From Mitsuaria sp. PDC51 (lineage in GTDB: Bacteria; Pseudomonadota; Gammaproteobacteria; Burkholderiales; Burkholderiaceae_C): a stretch of 64,000 nt of DNA. The notes under the pieces are model-generated. The model was not told the origin of the DNA, searched no databases, and was given only the letters and a program-made list of their open reading frames with translations. This document shows positions 30,736 through 42,735 of the stretch, piece by piece. Each line of letters starts with the position of its first letter. Position 1 is the first letter of the stretch. The DNA lies in assembly GCF_900113225.1 (NCBI RefSeq), contig NZ_FOZE01000002.1:992001-1056000 (forward strand), in the 5' to 3' direction. The position numbers and the translations under genes were made by a program.

Positions 30736-31896
30736 ATGGCCGAGGTCTTCCGCATCGAGCTGCTGCCGGCGCGGCACGGCGACTGCCTGCTGCTGAGCTA
30801 TGGCGACGCGGCGCGGCCCCATCGCGTGCTGATCGACGGCGGACCGATCGGCGCCTATGGCGCGCTGTCGGCCCGCCTGGCGGCGCTGCCCGAGGATCAG
30901 CGCGAGCTGGAACTGCTGGTCATCACGCATGTCGACGGCGATCACATCGAGGGCTGTCTCAAGCTGCTGAATCATCCGGAGCTGGCCACCTTCCGGGACA
31001 TCTGGTTCAACGGCTGGCCGCACATCGCGCAGGAACTGAAGGAGCCGCCGCCCGCCCCCCGCCAAGCGCCATCCGACGAGGCCGGCATCCACCAGCGCAG
31101 CGCGATGCAGGGCACCGAGATCAGCGTGCGCATCGATGGGCGCCAATGGAACGCGGCCTTCGAAGGCGCGCCGGTGTTCGTGCCCGCGACCGGCCCGCTG
31201 CCGGTGCGCGAGCTGCCCGGCGGCCTGCGGCTCACCTTGCTGTCGCCGACGCTGGACAAACTCGTCAAGCTGCGCACCGCCTGGAGCCGCGCGCTGGAGC
31301 GCGCCGAGGTCGACCCGGCGAACGAGGCGGCGCTGCGCGCGCGGCTCGATGGTCGCGCGGCCTATCGCGCCTCGGGCGCGCGGCTGCGGCCGACGCCGGA
31401 CCAGATGATGTCGTCGGCGGCGCTGGCGCTCGGGCCGATGGATGACGCGGTGGCCAACGGCTCGAGCATCGCCGTCATCGCCGAATACGCCGGTCGACGC
31501 CTCGCACTGCTCGGCGACGCGCATGCGCCGACGCTCGCGGCGACGCTGGGCCGGTTGGCGGCCGCAACGGGCGCCGCGACGCTGCGGCTCGACGCGGTCA
31601 AGCTGGCCCACCACGGCTCGGCCGCCAACCTCAGCCCGGAGTTGCTCGGCCGGATCGAGTGCGGCACCTGGCTGGTCTCCACCGACGGCAGCCTCTTCCA
31701 GCATCCGGACGACGAAGCGATCCACGCGGTCGTGCGGCAGGTGCCCGGCGCGCGCCTGTTCTTCAACTATCGGTCCGACCGCACCGCGCCGTGGGGCGAG
31801 CCGGCAATGCGCGCCGCGCACGGCCATCAAGCTTTCTACCCGCGCGATCCCGCCGCCGGCATTGCGCTGGACCTGATGACCGGCGAGCCGAGTTGA
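30736..31896 (+). CDS. MBL-fold metallo-hydrolase (ComEC/Rec2-like domain)
   Basis: The 386-residue protein starts with the MBL-fold strand RIELLPARHGDCLLLSYG and the metal-binding VITHVDGDHIEG motif. Further ligands are in LALLGDAHAPT and VKLAHHGSAANLS, as in ComEC C-terminal domains and stand-alone relatives. No membrane segment or signal peptide is present. An inserted helical region (about 150-230) separates the two halves. Its start lies 19 bases after patatin and its stop 33 bases from the convergent CHAT gene. The substrate is unknown; nucleotides or nucleic acids are typical of this subgroup. Confidence 0.82.
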   Translation: MAEVFRIELLPARHGDCLLLSYGDAARPHRVLIDGGPIGAYGALSARLAALPEDQRELELLVITHVDGDHIEGCLKLLNHPELATFRDIWFNGWPHIAQELKEPPPAPRQAPSDEAGIHQRSAMQGTEISVRIDGRQWNAAFEGAPVFVPATGPLPVRELPGGLRLTLLSPTLDKLVKLRTAWSRALERAEVDPANEAALRARLDGRAAYRASGARLRPTPDQMMSSAALALGPMDDAVANGSSIAVIAEYAGRRLALLGDAHAPTLAATLGRLAAATGAATLRLDAVKLAHHGSAANLSPELLGRIECGTWLVSTDGSLFQHPDDEAIHAVVRQVPGARLFFNYRSDRTAPWGEPAMRAAHGHQAFYPRDPAAGIALDLMTGEPS

Positions 31897-31929
31897 GCGA
31901 GAACGCGTCGACGAGACCGCCTTCCCCGA

Positions 31930-33453
31930 TCACGACCGGAATTCCGGCGTGACCAGCATCGCGGAGGCCCAGGCGTTGTCCCGGTCGCGGTAGCGCTTGT
32001 AGATGCGGCGCCGCGCCAGGCCGAAGGCCGCGTTCAGCGAGTGGCTGTGCAGCAGCATCCGGTAGAAGAGCCTCGCCTGCAGCGCCGCCGTGCGGTCGTT
32101 GACGCGGCAGCGATAACCCAGCACCGCATGGATGCCGGCGGCCGCGGCCAGCGCCGCGAAGCCCGAGTTGCCGCTCTCGCAGCTGCTCAGGTAGACGAAG
32201 CGCGCCTCGCGCATGTAGCTGACGATGTCGCCGAAGTCGATGCCCTCCGGCTCCTCCGCCGGCCCGATGAACAGGAAGCCGGTGCCGCCGCGCTGCTGCG
32301 CGCCATGGCGCTGGAAGCAGGTGTGGCCGGCGAAATGGATCAGGTCCCAGCTGCCCTCGCGCAGCGCCGCGTCGAGCGCCGCGCGCGTCACCGGCCCGTC
32401 CATGCCGAGCACGCGGATGTTGTCCTCGTAGAACAGCGGCTGGCCCGTGCGCGTATCGCGGGTCGTCAGCAGCTTGCGCACCCGCGCGCATTCGAGCCGC
32501 ACCGAGGTCAGAGGATCGAGCCGCACTTGCCCGCCCAGCAGCTTCGCGCTGAACACGCTGCCATGCGTGTCGGCGCAGATCAGCAGCGCGCGCCGCGCCG
32601 CGGGCGGTCCGGAGAACAGGTCCTGGCTCGCGTCGCCATCGCTTTCCAGCAGGCGCCGCGCCACCGAGGCGGCCTGCGCCAGCCAGGGCTCCGGCCGCAG
32701 CGACGGATCGAAGACCGCCTCCAGCATCAGCGGATAACAGGCCTCCGACACCGCGAAGGTGAGCCGGTCCGGCAGCTCGCGCCCGGCATCGCCCAGCTGC
32801 ATCGCCGCGGCGGCGCGGCCCAGTTCGCGCTGGACCTTGAAATGCGGGTTCTCGTCGCACAGCGCGATGCGGATGCTTTCGCCGATGTCGGAGAACTCGT
32901 CGTACCAGTCGGGCTGGAACATGTGCTGCGCTTCCCAGCGCATCCAGGCCGAGCGGGGCACGGTCAGCATGCCGTCGCCATGGAACTTGAAGCCGATGCC
33001 GTCGATGTCGAAGCTCCAGCCGGTCTCGCTGGCCTTGACGCGGATCGCCAGGCAGGGATCGACGCGCTGGCCGGGCTGCAGCAGCTCGAGCGCGAAGCCG
33101 CCGGCGGTGCCCGGATCGGCATAGGCGGTCAGGCCCGGCACGCGCGCGCTCTCGCGCTGCAGCTCCGAGGTCAGCGCCGGCGCCAGCAGCATCATCGGCG
33201 TCTGCGTCAGCAGCCGGGCCTTGCGGCAGAAGTCGAGACCGCCGCCGTCCTCCACCACCGCGCCGGCATCGGCCGCGAGGCGGCTGCCGACGATGACGAA
33301 GTCGAAGCGCTGCTGCTGCAGCTGCTCCAGGGCGGTCTCGCAGGTGGTCTCCTGCTGCACCGCGTGCGCGCCGAAGCGCCGCAGCTGCTTCTTGATCTGC
33401 TCGACCTCGATGCCTTGCTGCTGCGGACAGAACACCAGGAGGAAGTCAGCCAT
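31930..33453 (-). CDS. Pseudo-receiver domain fused to CHAT (caspase-like) protease
   Basis: The 507-residue protein begins with a receiver-like fold (about 1-125). The phospho-acceptor Asp is replaced by Gly (FDFVIVGSRLA where receivers have DLVxxDxxLP), and the acidic pair, Thr and Lys are also missing. A middle part (about 130-285) is unassigned. The C-terminal half is a CHAT peptidase domain with catalytic His in DLIHFAGHTC and Cys in VYLSSCESG. The ATG at 33453 overlaps the upstream sensor gene by 8 bases. No signal peptide is present. It may be a protease switched by the partner sensor; substrates are unknown. Confidence 0.8.
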   Translation of the reverse strand: MADFLLVFCPQQQGIEVEQIKKQLRRFGAHAVQQETTCETALEQLQQQRFDFVIVGSRLAADAGAVVEDGGGLDFCRKARLLTQTPMMLLAPALTSELQRESARVPGLTAYADPGTAGGFALELLQPGQRVDPCLAIRVKASETGWSFDIDGIGFKFHGDGMLTVPRSAWMRWEAQHMFQPDWYDEFSDIGESIRIALCDENPHFKVQRELGRAAAAMQLGDAGRELPDRLTFAVSEACYPLMLEAVFDPSLRPEPWLAQAASVARRLLESDGDASQDLFSGPPAARRALLICADTHGSVFSAKLLGGQVRLDPLTSVRLECARVRKLLTTRDTRTGQPLFYEDNIRVLGMDGPVTRAALDAALREGSWDLIHFAGHTCFQRHGAQQRGGTGFLFIGPAEEPEGIDFGDIVSYMREARFVYLSSCESGNSGFAALAAAAGIHAVLGYRCRVNDRTAALQARLFYRMLLHSHSLNAAFGLARRRIYKRYRDRDNAWASAMLVTPEFRS

Positions 33454-35932
33454 GAGCGATCCCCCTTGGGAAACCGAGCACGAATTCGGTCTCGCCATCG
33501 GCCAGCGCGTGGATGCGCAGGCTGCCGCCCTGGTTGCGCATCAGCTTGTCGAGCAGCGGATGAGCCAGCCGCAGATCCGCCTGCGCCGCCTCGGGCGCCG
33601 CGAAACGCGTGCCGTGCCGACGGGCCGGTGGCAGCTTGCCGCGCAGGCGCAGGAAGACTTCCCGGTCGTCCGGCACCAGCGTGAGCTGCACCGTCGCCGT
33701 CTCCGGCGCCGCGCGCAGCAGCACCGACAGCAGGCTCTCCACGACGATGTGCATCTGCGTGTGGTCGGCCTCGACCTCGACCCGCCGCGCCGCCGAGACC
33801 AGCCGCACCTTCTCCCGCTCCGACGCGGCCAGGCTGGCGAGCAGCGCCTCCAGCTCGCTGTCGAGCTGGACCGTGCTGACCGCGCGCGCGGCGACGCGGG
33901 CCTCGCGGTTGTACATGGCCAGGCGCGTGAAGGCATGCTTCACCCGGCCCAGTTGCCGCAGGACCGTCTGCAGGTCGCGGGCCCGGTCCGGGTCGCGCGC
34001 GGCGCCAGGACGATGCGCCGACTCGAGCTCGCTTTCCAGCCAGGACATCGCCATGCCCAGCGGCGCCTGCGTCTCGACGGCCAGCTCGTAGGCGGTCTCC
34101 TCCAGGAACTCGAGCTGCACCGACCGGCGGATCGGCCGCAGGTCGCGCGCGATGAACACATGGCCGCCGAGCTTGCCGGGAAAGTCGCGCCGGGTGACGA
34201 AGACCGAGCTGGGCGCCTCCCCCATCCCGCCCGACGCCTCGGAGCCCTGGGCGGCCTCCGCCGCCGCGTCCTCGCAGGCCGGGCGGCGCACGTGCAACTC
34301 CCCGAGCCGATCACCGGCCTCGGTGCCCTGCAGTAGCGCCACCAGCGGCTGCGGATCCTGGAACAGGTCGATCAGGCTGCGCCCCTCGAGCGCCTTGCGA
34401 CGCGCGCCGAACAGCGCTTCCGCGGCCGGATTGACGCGGCGGATCCGCAGTTTCGCGTCGGTGGCGATGACCGGATCGGCGACGTTGTTCACGCACTCGG
34501 TCATCAAGGTCAGGTCGCTGATGCGCTCCATCGCGCCGGCGATCTCGTGGGCGATGTCGGTCAGCTGCCGGACATGCTCGCGCGAGAACGCGTTGACCCG
34601 GGGATCGTCGACGTTGACGATGAAGCGCACCCGCTCGCCCTCGGAGAACAGGATGGGCACCGCCAGTTCGGAGCGGATCGGCTCGCCATCGGGCGTGCGC
34701 AGGTAGTCGGGGTCCTGCGAGACATCCGCGATCTTCTGCGCCGTCATCGTCCGCGCCACGCGGCCGAGGATGCCCACGCCCAGGTGCTGCGCGTAGTCGC
34801 CCCAGACGGTGCCGGTATCGACCGCGCACCCGTCCTCGCCGCGGCGCGCCGAGGCCACGCGCACGATGGACTCGCGCGCGCTGTCGATGCGGAACAGCGC
34901 GACATGCTGCCAGTCGAAGATCTCGATCAGCGCGTCGGCCAGGCAGCGGCAGGCGCCCTGGATGTCGACGCAGCGGTTGAGCGCGCGGAACATCCGCAGC
35001 TGGCGCCGGTCGCGCTCCTGGGCCGCGTGGTCCAGCGCGCAGAGCACCGTCTCGACCAGGGGCAGCTGGTTGAACAGCGTCTGATGGGACTCGCCGTAGG
35101 CATCGCGCTCGCGGCTGAGCAGGGTCAGGATGGCGACGGTGCGCTCGTCGCTGCCCTGCCCGCGGGTGATGCGTCGCCACATGCTGGACTTCAGCTCCAT
35201 CGCGCGCATCTGGCGGCAGATCGGCTCGTCGGCCATGTCGGACCAGGGCGGCGCGCTCATCACCGCGTCGAAGTCGTGGATGCCGCCGTCGTTCGCTTCC
35301 ATGAAGGCGCGCTGCGCGTCGTTGAGCTCGTACCAGGCGGTCGGCACGTCCTGGCGGAAGGGCGGGTGGTTGAAGACGATCTCCGATTCCCAATGCTCGC
35401 CGTCCGCGACGACGCGGGACACCAGCATCAGGTCGTAGGGCAGCTCGCTGCGCAGGGCTTCGGCCATCCGCGGCAGCAGGTCCGGGCGTCCGGCGTGGCT
35501 CAGCGTCAATTCGCGCAGCCGGTCGGTCAGCACCTGGTGCTGCAGGCTGCGGAAGAAACCCAGCGAGCCCACCACCGCGCCCCGCGCGTCCATCAGCGGC
35601 AGGCCGGTGACCTCGACGGCGACCTGGCGGCCAGGGTCGTCCAGGCGCGTCAGCGTGACGCGATAGGCGCCGAGCTCGCCGTTGCGTCGACCGCGTGTCT
35701 CTTCGTCGAGGATGCGGCCGGCCTCGCCGGCGAAGAGCTGGTCCAGGCGCAGCTCGTCGACATGGGCGGCGCCGCTCATGTCCAAGGCGGCGGCATTGGC
35801 GTAGAGCACGCGGTTCGCGAGGTCGCGCTGGATCACGGCGATGCGTGAGCCGTCGAAGACCGCCCGCTTCATCTGCCCCAGCAGCGCGGCCGCCGCGGCG
35901 GACGTGGGCCGCTCGTGCGCGGAGTCGTCCAT
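33446..35932 (-). CDS. PAS/GAF multi-sensor protein with degenerate histidine-kinase module
   Basis: The 828-residue soluble protein has a PAS domain (about 25-140; RVLYANAAALDMSG), two GAF-like regions (about 150-300 and 320-480), a second PAS (about 485-600; DPVIATDAKLRIRRVNPAAEALFGA) and a C-terminal kinase-like module. The H-box position (LEFLEETAYELAVETQAPLG) has no His, and the ATP-lid N and G boxes are not recognisable, so kinase activity is doubtful. The start at 35932 has AGGGAGG five bases upstream. It overlaps the REC-CHAT gene by 8 bases, implying coupled translation and probably physical partnership. Confidence 0.75.
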   Translation of the reverse strand: MDDSAHERPTSAAAAALLGQMKRAVFDGSRIAVIQRDLANRVLYANAAALDMSGAAHVDELRLDQLFAGEAGRILDEETRGRRNGELGAYRVTLTRLDDPGRQVAVEVTGLPLMDARGAVVGSLGFFRSLQHQVLTDRLRELTLSHAGRPDLLPRMAEALRSELPYDLMLVSRVVADGEHWESEIVFNHPPFRQDVPTAWYELNDAQRAFMEANDGGIHDFDAVMSAPPWSDMADEPICRQMRAMELKSSMWRRITRGQGSDERTVAILTLLSRERDAYGESHQTLFNQLPLVETVLCALDHAAQERDRRQLRMFRALNRCVDIQGACRCLADALIEIFDWQHVALFRIDSARESIVRVASARRGEDGCAVDTGTVWGDYAQHLGVGILGRVARTMTAQKIADVSQDPDYLRTPDGEPIRSELAVPILFSEGERVRFIVNVDDPRVNAFSREHVRQLTDIAHEIAGAMERISDLTLMTECVNNVADPVIATDAKLRIRRVNPAAEALFGARRKALEGRSLIDLFQDPQPLVALLQGTEAGDRLGELHVRRPACEDAAAEAAQGSEASGGMGEAPSSVFVTRRDFPGKLGGHVFIARDLRPIRRSVQLEFLEETAYELAVETQAPLGMAMSWLESELESAHRPGAARDPDRARDLQTVLRQLGRVKHAFTRLAMYNREARVAARAVSTVQLDSELEALLASLAASEREKVRLVSAARRVEVEADHTQMHIVVESLLSVLLRAAPETATVQLTLVPDDREVFLRLRGKLPPARRHGTRFAAPEAAQADLRLAHPLLDKLMRNQGGSLRIHALADGETEFVLGFPRGIAHG

Positions 35933-36393
35933 GAGGGCCTCCCTGGCCATCGCTGGCCGCCAGTCCCGTCTGTCAACGGCCCGAAGGCTACGCCGATTGC
36001 GCGCGCGGCGCGCCTGACAACATAGGGATCCGACGCCCTCCGAGGCCGATTTCATCGGCCTTCGCGGCGATTCCGTGGCGGAGATGCCACGTCGCGCGGC
36101 CTCATGCCCGGCAGGACCGGCGAGAGGTCCACTCATTCGAATGCGTCGCAGGCGTGGCGCGCAGCGCCCCAAAAGACGAAGGCGGACATCCTTTCGGATG
36201 CCCGCCTTACCCATTGACGTCCGGCTTGCGCCTCTGCAATCCACCACCAGAAACCTGGACCGCATGACCGAAAGAATAGGGGCGCCGGCTGGCCCTCGGA
36301 AGCCGGGTTCGGCGCAAGGCGGCGGCAGCGATCCGCTGATCAGCCTGTCAGGCGTCGCCCTACAGACCCGGCGGCCCGCCGACTGCCCGCGGC
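35933..36393. other. 461-base gap between sensor gene and sigma54 activator
   Basis: No gene is supported here. The left part should hold the promoter of the sensor/REC-CHAT unit. The gap also contains the terminator of the activator gene (36171-36208). A plus-strand open frame across the gap has no start signal and no recognisable product. Confidence 0.6.
36171..36208 (-). terminator. Terminator downstream of the sigma54 activator gene
   Basis: A 13-base stem (36179-36208; AAGGCGGGCATCC / GGATGTCCGCCTT with one G-T pair, loop GAAA) is followed on the minus strand by CGTCTTTTGGGG. It lies 186 bases past the activator stop codon. The opposite direction lacks a T-run. Confidence 0.7.
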
Positions 36394-38505
<2,112 letters not shown>

Positions 38506-38584
38506 CCTGTCGTCTCCTTGCGTCGGCGCCCTCGGCCTCGACGGTCCGCCCGGTCCTCGCCATCGACGCGATCGCGGGTTTGAG

Positions 38585-38616
38585 CCGGAATCCGCACCCG
38601 GGTTGCGCCATTCCGG
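38585..38616. promoter_or_regulatory. Perfect 7-bp inverted repeat, candidate activator site
   Basis: CCGGAAT (38585-38591) and ATTCCGG (38610-38616) are separated by 18 bases, centred about 135 bases upstream of the -24/-12 promoter. That is a normal distance for enhancer-like sites of sigma54 activators. Binding by the divergent AcoR-type protein is inferred. Confidence 0.45.
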
Positions 38617-38735
38617 AACACCTGCGCCATCGCGGCGATGCCGGGACCAGTCTGTGGACCGATCCTGACCAAAGCCTGTCGAAAAGAGAAGCGGCTTTCC
38701 GCCGCCGAGCAGGGTCTTCGGCGCGAAGCGGGCGC

Positions 38736-38751
38736 TGGCACGGCCCATGCA
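38736..38751 (+). promoter_or_regulatory. Sigma54 (-24/-12) promoter of the aldehyde dehydrogenase gene
   Basis: TGGCACGGCCCATGCA matches the consensus TGGCACG-N4-TTGCA with one mismatch (A for the first T of TTGC). The GG and GC doublets are exactly 12 bases apart. Transcription should begin near 38762, about 36 bases before the ATG. Confidence 0.85.
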
Positions 38752-38797
38752 AAGCGGGGGCGGGCGTTCGACGCCTCATCAACCACGGAGACAAGCC

Positions 38798-40318
<1,521 letters not shown>

Positions 40319-40327
40319 GGCCGCTGG

Positions 40328-40412
40328 CCCTCACCCCTCCCTCTCCCGCAAGCGGGAGAGGGCCTATTACTTACTCCCTCGCCCCCGCAGGGGGAGAGGG
40401 CGGGGTTGAGGG
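40328..40412. repeat. REP-like double palindrome
   Basis: Two GC-rich palindromes, CCCTCTCCCGC-AA-GCGGGAGAGGGC (40339-40362) and a CTCGCCCCCGC/GGGGGAGAGGGCG-type one (40378-40402), are flanked by CCCTCACCCC and GGGGTTGAGGG. This head-to-head form is typical of REP doublets scattered between genes in Burkholderiales and Xanthomonadales. It may also end the aldehyde dehydrogenase transcript. Confidence 0.75.
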
Positions 40413-40488
40413 GGCGGCTCGATGGGCAGCAGCGCTGAGCATGGAAGGTCAGGACGAGTGGAAGCGCCTTGACCGCACGATCGGATTG

Positions 40489-40518
40489 GACATTTGTCTC
40501 TTACAAAGACATTTGTCT
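40489..40518 (+). promoter_or_regulatory. Tandem GACATTTGTCT operator-like sites before the pseudouridine kinase gene
   Basis: Two identical 11-mers GACATTTGTCT start at 40489 and 40508 (19 bases apart). Each contains the perfect palindrome GACA-TT-TGTC. The second abuts TAGAAT (40518-40523), a good -10, with TTGTCT (40494-40499) as -35 at 18 bases. Transcription would start at about 40530, the A of the ATG. The HTH of the encoded kinase is the obvious candidate to bind here. Confidence 0.6.
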
Positions 40519-40529
40519 AGAATGCGCCG

Positions 40530-41615
40530 ATGTCTTCATCCAAAGACCAGTTGCTCGCCCTGGTCGAATCCAACCCCTTCATCAGCCAGCAGGAACTGGC
40601 CGACCAGCTCGGCCTGTCGCGCTCGGCCGTGGCCGGCCATCTGGCGCAGCTGACGAAGGAGGGCCGCATCCTCGGTCGCGCCTATGTGCTGCCGCAGCGC
40701 CAGCCCATCGTCTGCATAGGCGGCACCAACCTCGACCGCAAGCTGCGTGGCCTCGGGCCGCTGCGGATGGGCAGCTCCAATCCCGCGACCCAGCATGAAA
40801 CCGCCGGCGGCGTCGCCCGCAACATCGCCGAGAACCTCGCGCGCCTGGGCCTGCCGGTGCATCTGCTGACCGCCGTCGGCCGCGATGCCGCGGGGCAGTC
40901 CTTGCTGGCGCAGCTGCAGGCGCTCGGCGTCGATTGCGCCGGCTCGCTGCAGGCCGTGGACGCCGCCACGGGCAGCTACACCGCCGTGCTCGATCCGCAA
41001 GGCGAGCTGGTGCTGGCGCTCGCGCACATGGAACTCACCGACCGGCTCGACCCCGCCTTCCTGCGCCAGACCGCGCCGCAGCGGGCGCCGGCGCGCTGGC
41101 TCGTCGCCGATCTGAACCTGCCGCGCGAGACGCTCGACGGGCTGCGCGCCGAGGCCCGCCTGCGCGAGCAGCGATTGCTGCTCGTCGCCGTGTCGGAGCC
41201 GAAGATGGCGCGCCTGGGCCCCGACCTGCGCGGTGTGGAGCTGCTGGTGCTGAATCGCGGCGAACTGCAGGCGCTGGTCGGCCGCGCGCTGCCCGACGAC
41301 GGCGCGCTCCGCGGCGCCTGGCATGCGCTGCGCGAGGCCGGCCTGCAGCGGCTGGTGATCAGCGATGGCGCGCGGGGCGTGCGCCATTCCGATGGGGATG
41401 AGCTCGCCCTGCTCGCCCCGCCACCGCTGGATCCCGCGGCCATCCGCGAAGTCACCGGCGCCGGCGACGCGATGACCGCCGGCATCGCCGCGGCGCTGCA
41501 CCGCGATCCCGACGACCTGCGCGGCGCGTGCGCGCTGGGCCTGCGACTGGCCGCGCTGACGCTGCAGAGCGACGCGACGGTCAGCGAGGCGCTGAGCCCG
41601 GCGCTGCTTGTCTGA
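40530..41615 (+). CDS. psuK: HTH-PfkB carbohydrate kinase, probable pseudouridine kinase
   Basis: The 361 residues join an N-terminal winged HTH (about 4-50; ISQQELADQLGLSRSAVAGHL) to a PfkB ribokinase-type domain. Kinase features are PIVCIGGTNLDRKLRGL, the GGVARNIAENLARLG nucleoside site, and the anion-hole motif VTGAGDAMTAGIAAAL with catalytic Asp. This HTH-kinase fusion next to psuG points to phosphorylation of pseudouridine to its 5'-phosphate. There is no Shine-Dalgarno, and the predicted transcript start coincides with the ATG, so it is probably leaderless. psuG follows after 30 bases. Confidence 0.85.
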   Translation: MSSSKDQLLALVESNPFISQQELADQLGLSRSAVAGHLAQLTKEGRILGRAYVLPQRQPIVCIGGTNLDRKLRGLGPLRMGSSNPATQHETAGGVARNIAENLARLGLPVHLLTAVGRDAAGQSLLAQLQALGVDCAGSLQAVDAATGSYTAVLDPQGELVLALAHMELTDRLDPAFLRQTAPQRAPARWLVADLNLPRETLDGLRAEARLREQRLLLVAVSEPKMARLGPDLRGVELLVLNRGELQALVGRALPDDGALRGAWHALREAGLQRLVISDGARGVRHSDGDELALLAPPPLDPAAIREVTGAGDAMTAGIAAALHRDPDDLRGACALGLRLAALTLQSDATVSEALSPALLV

Positions 41616-41645
41616 CCCCGACCCCATGAATTCGAGAGAGACCGC

Positions 41646-42578
41646 ATGAACACGCAAGACCGCTTCGACGCCACCCTGATCGATTTCTCCCCCGAGGTGG
41701 CCGCCGCGCGCGCCGAGGGCCGCCCGCTGGTGGCGCTGGAGTCCACCATCATTTCCCACGGCATGCCGTATCCGCAGAACGTGCAGACGGCCCGCGAGGT
41801 CGAGGCCATCGTCCGGGCGCACGGCGCCGTGCCGGCGACGATCGCGGTGCTGGACGGCAAGATCCGCGTCGGCCTGAACGATGCGCAGCTCGAGCTGCTG
41901 GGCCAGTCGCCCGACGCGATGAAGCTCAGCCGCCGCGACCTGCCCTACGCGCTGGCCACCGGCCGCATCGGCGCGACGACGGTCGCCGCGACGATGATCT
42001 GCGCCCGGCTGGCCGGCATCGAGGTCTTCGTCACCGGCGGCATCGGCGGCGTGCATCGTGGCGCGGAGACCAGCTTCGACATCTCGGCCGACCTGCAGGA
42101 ACTGGCGCGCACGCCGGTGGCCGTGGTGTGCGCCGGCGCCAAGAGCATCCTGGACCTGGCGCTGACGCTGGAATACCTGGAGACGCACGGCGTGCCGGTG
42201 CTGTCGGTGGGTCAGGAGAACTTCGCCGCGTTCTACACGCGCGACAGCGGACTGAAGGCGGACTTCCGCATCGACGCGCCGGCGGAGCAGGCGAAGTTCC
42301 TGCGCGCGAAATGGGCGCTGGGCCTGGGCGGCGGCGCGGTCATCAGCAACCCGGTGCCGGAAGCGCACGCGATGCCCAAGGCGCTGATCGACGGCTTCAT
42401 CGCGCAGGCGCTGGCCGAGGCCGGCGCCCAGGGCATCAGCGGCAAGGCGGTCACGCCCTACCTGCTCGCCCGCATCAAGGACCTCAGCGGCGGCGCGAGC
42501 CTGGTGACCAACATCGCGCTGGTCAAACACAACGCCCAGGTGGGCGCCGCCTTGGCGAAGGCGCTCAAGGGCCTCTGA
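41646..42578 (+). CDS. psuG: Pseudouridine-5'-phosphate glycosidase
   Basis: PsuG splits pseudouridine 5'-phosphate to uracil and ribose 5-phosphate. The 310 residues include LVALESTIISHGMPYPQNV, IAVLDGKIRVGL, the catalytic Lys in KLSRRDL, VFVTGGIGGVHRGAE and VVCAGAKSILDL, all hallmark stretches. GAGAGACC lies before the ATG. It forms a two-gene catabolic unit with the upstream kinase; no pseudouridine transporter gene is adjacent. Confidence 0.95.
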   Translation: MNTQDRFDATLIDFSPEVAAARAEGRPLVALESTIISHGMPYPQNVQTAREVEAIVRAHGAVPATIAVLDGKIRVGLNDAQLELLGQSPDAMKLSRRDLPYALATGRIGATTVAATMICARLAGIEVFVTGGIGGVHRGAETSFDISADLQELARTPVAVVCAGAKSILDLALTLEYLETHGVPVLSVGQENFAAFYTRDSGLKADFRIDAPAEQAKFLRAKWALGLGGGAVISNPVPEAHAMPKALIDGFIAQALAEAGAQGISGKAVTPYLLARIKDLSGGASLVTNIALVKHNAQVGAALAKALKGL

Positions 42579-42735
42579 CGCCCGCGGGCGCCGGCCCCCG
42601 CCCCGCCCGAACACGCTCCAATCGCACGGTTTTCCTCCGTCCTACGCAGGATTAACCTGAACGAAACATTCATCGCAGGACCGCGGCCTAAGCTTCCGCG
42701 CCCCTCGAAGAAGACCGTCGTTGGAGAACGTGTTC

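Noticed and set aside
40328..40412. A rho-independent terminator only
   Set aside because: There is no T-run in either direction, and the double palindrome with flanking CCCTCACCCC/GGGGTTGAGGG is better explained as a REP-type repeat.
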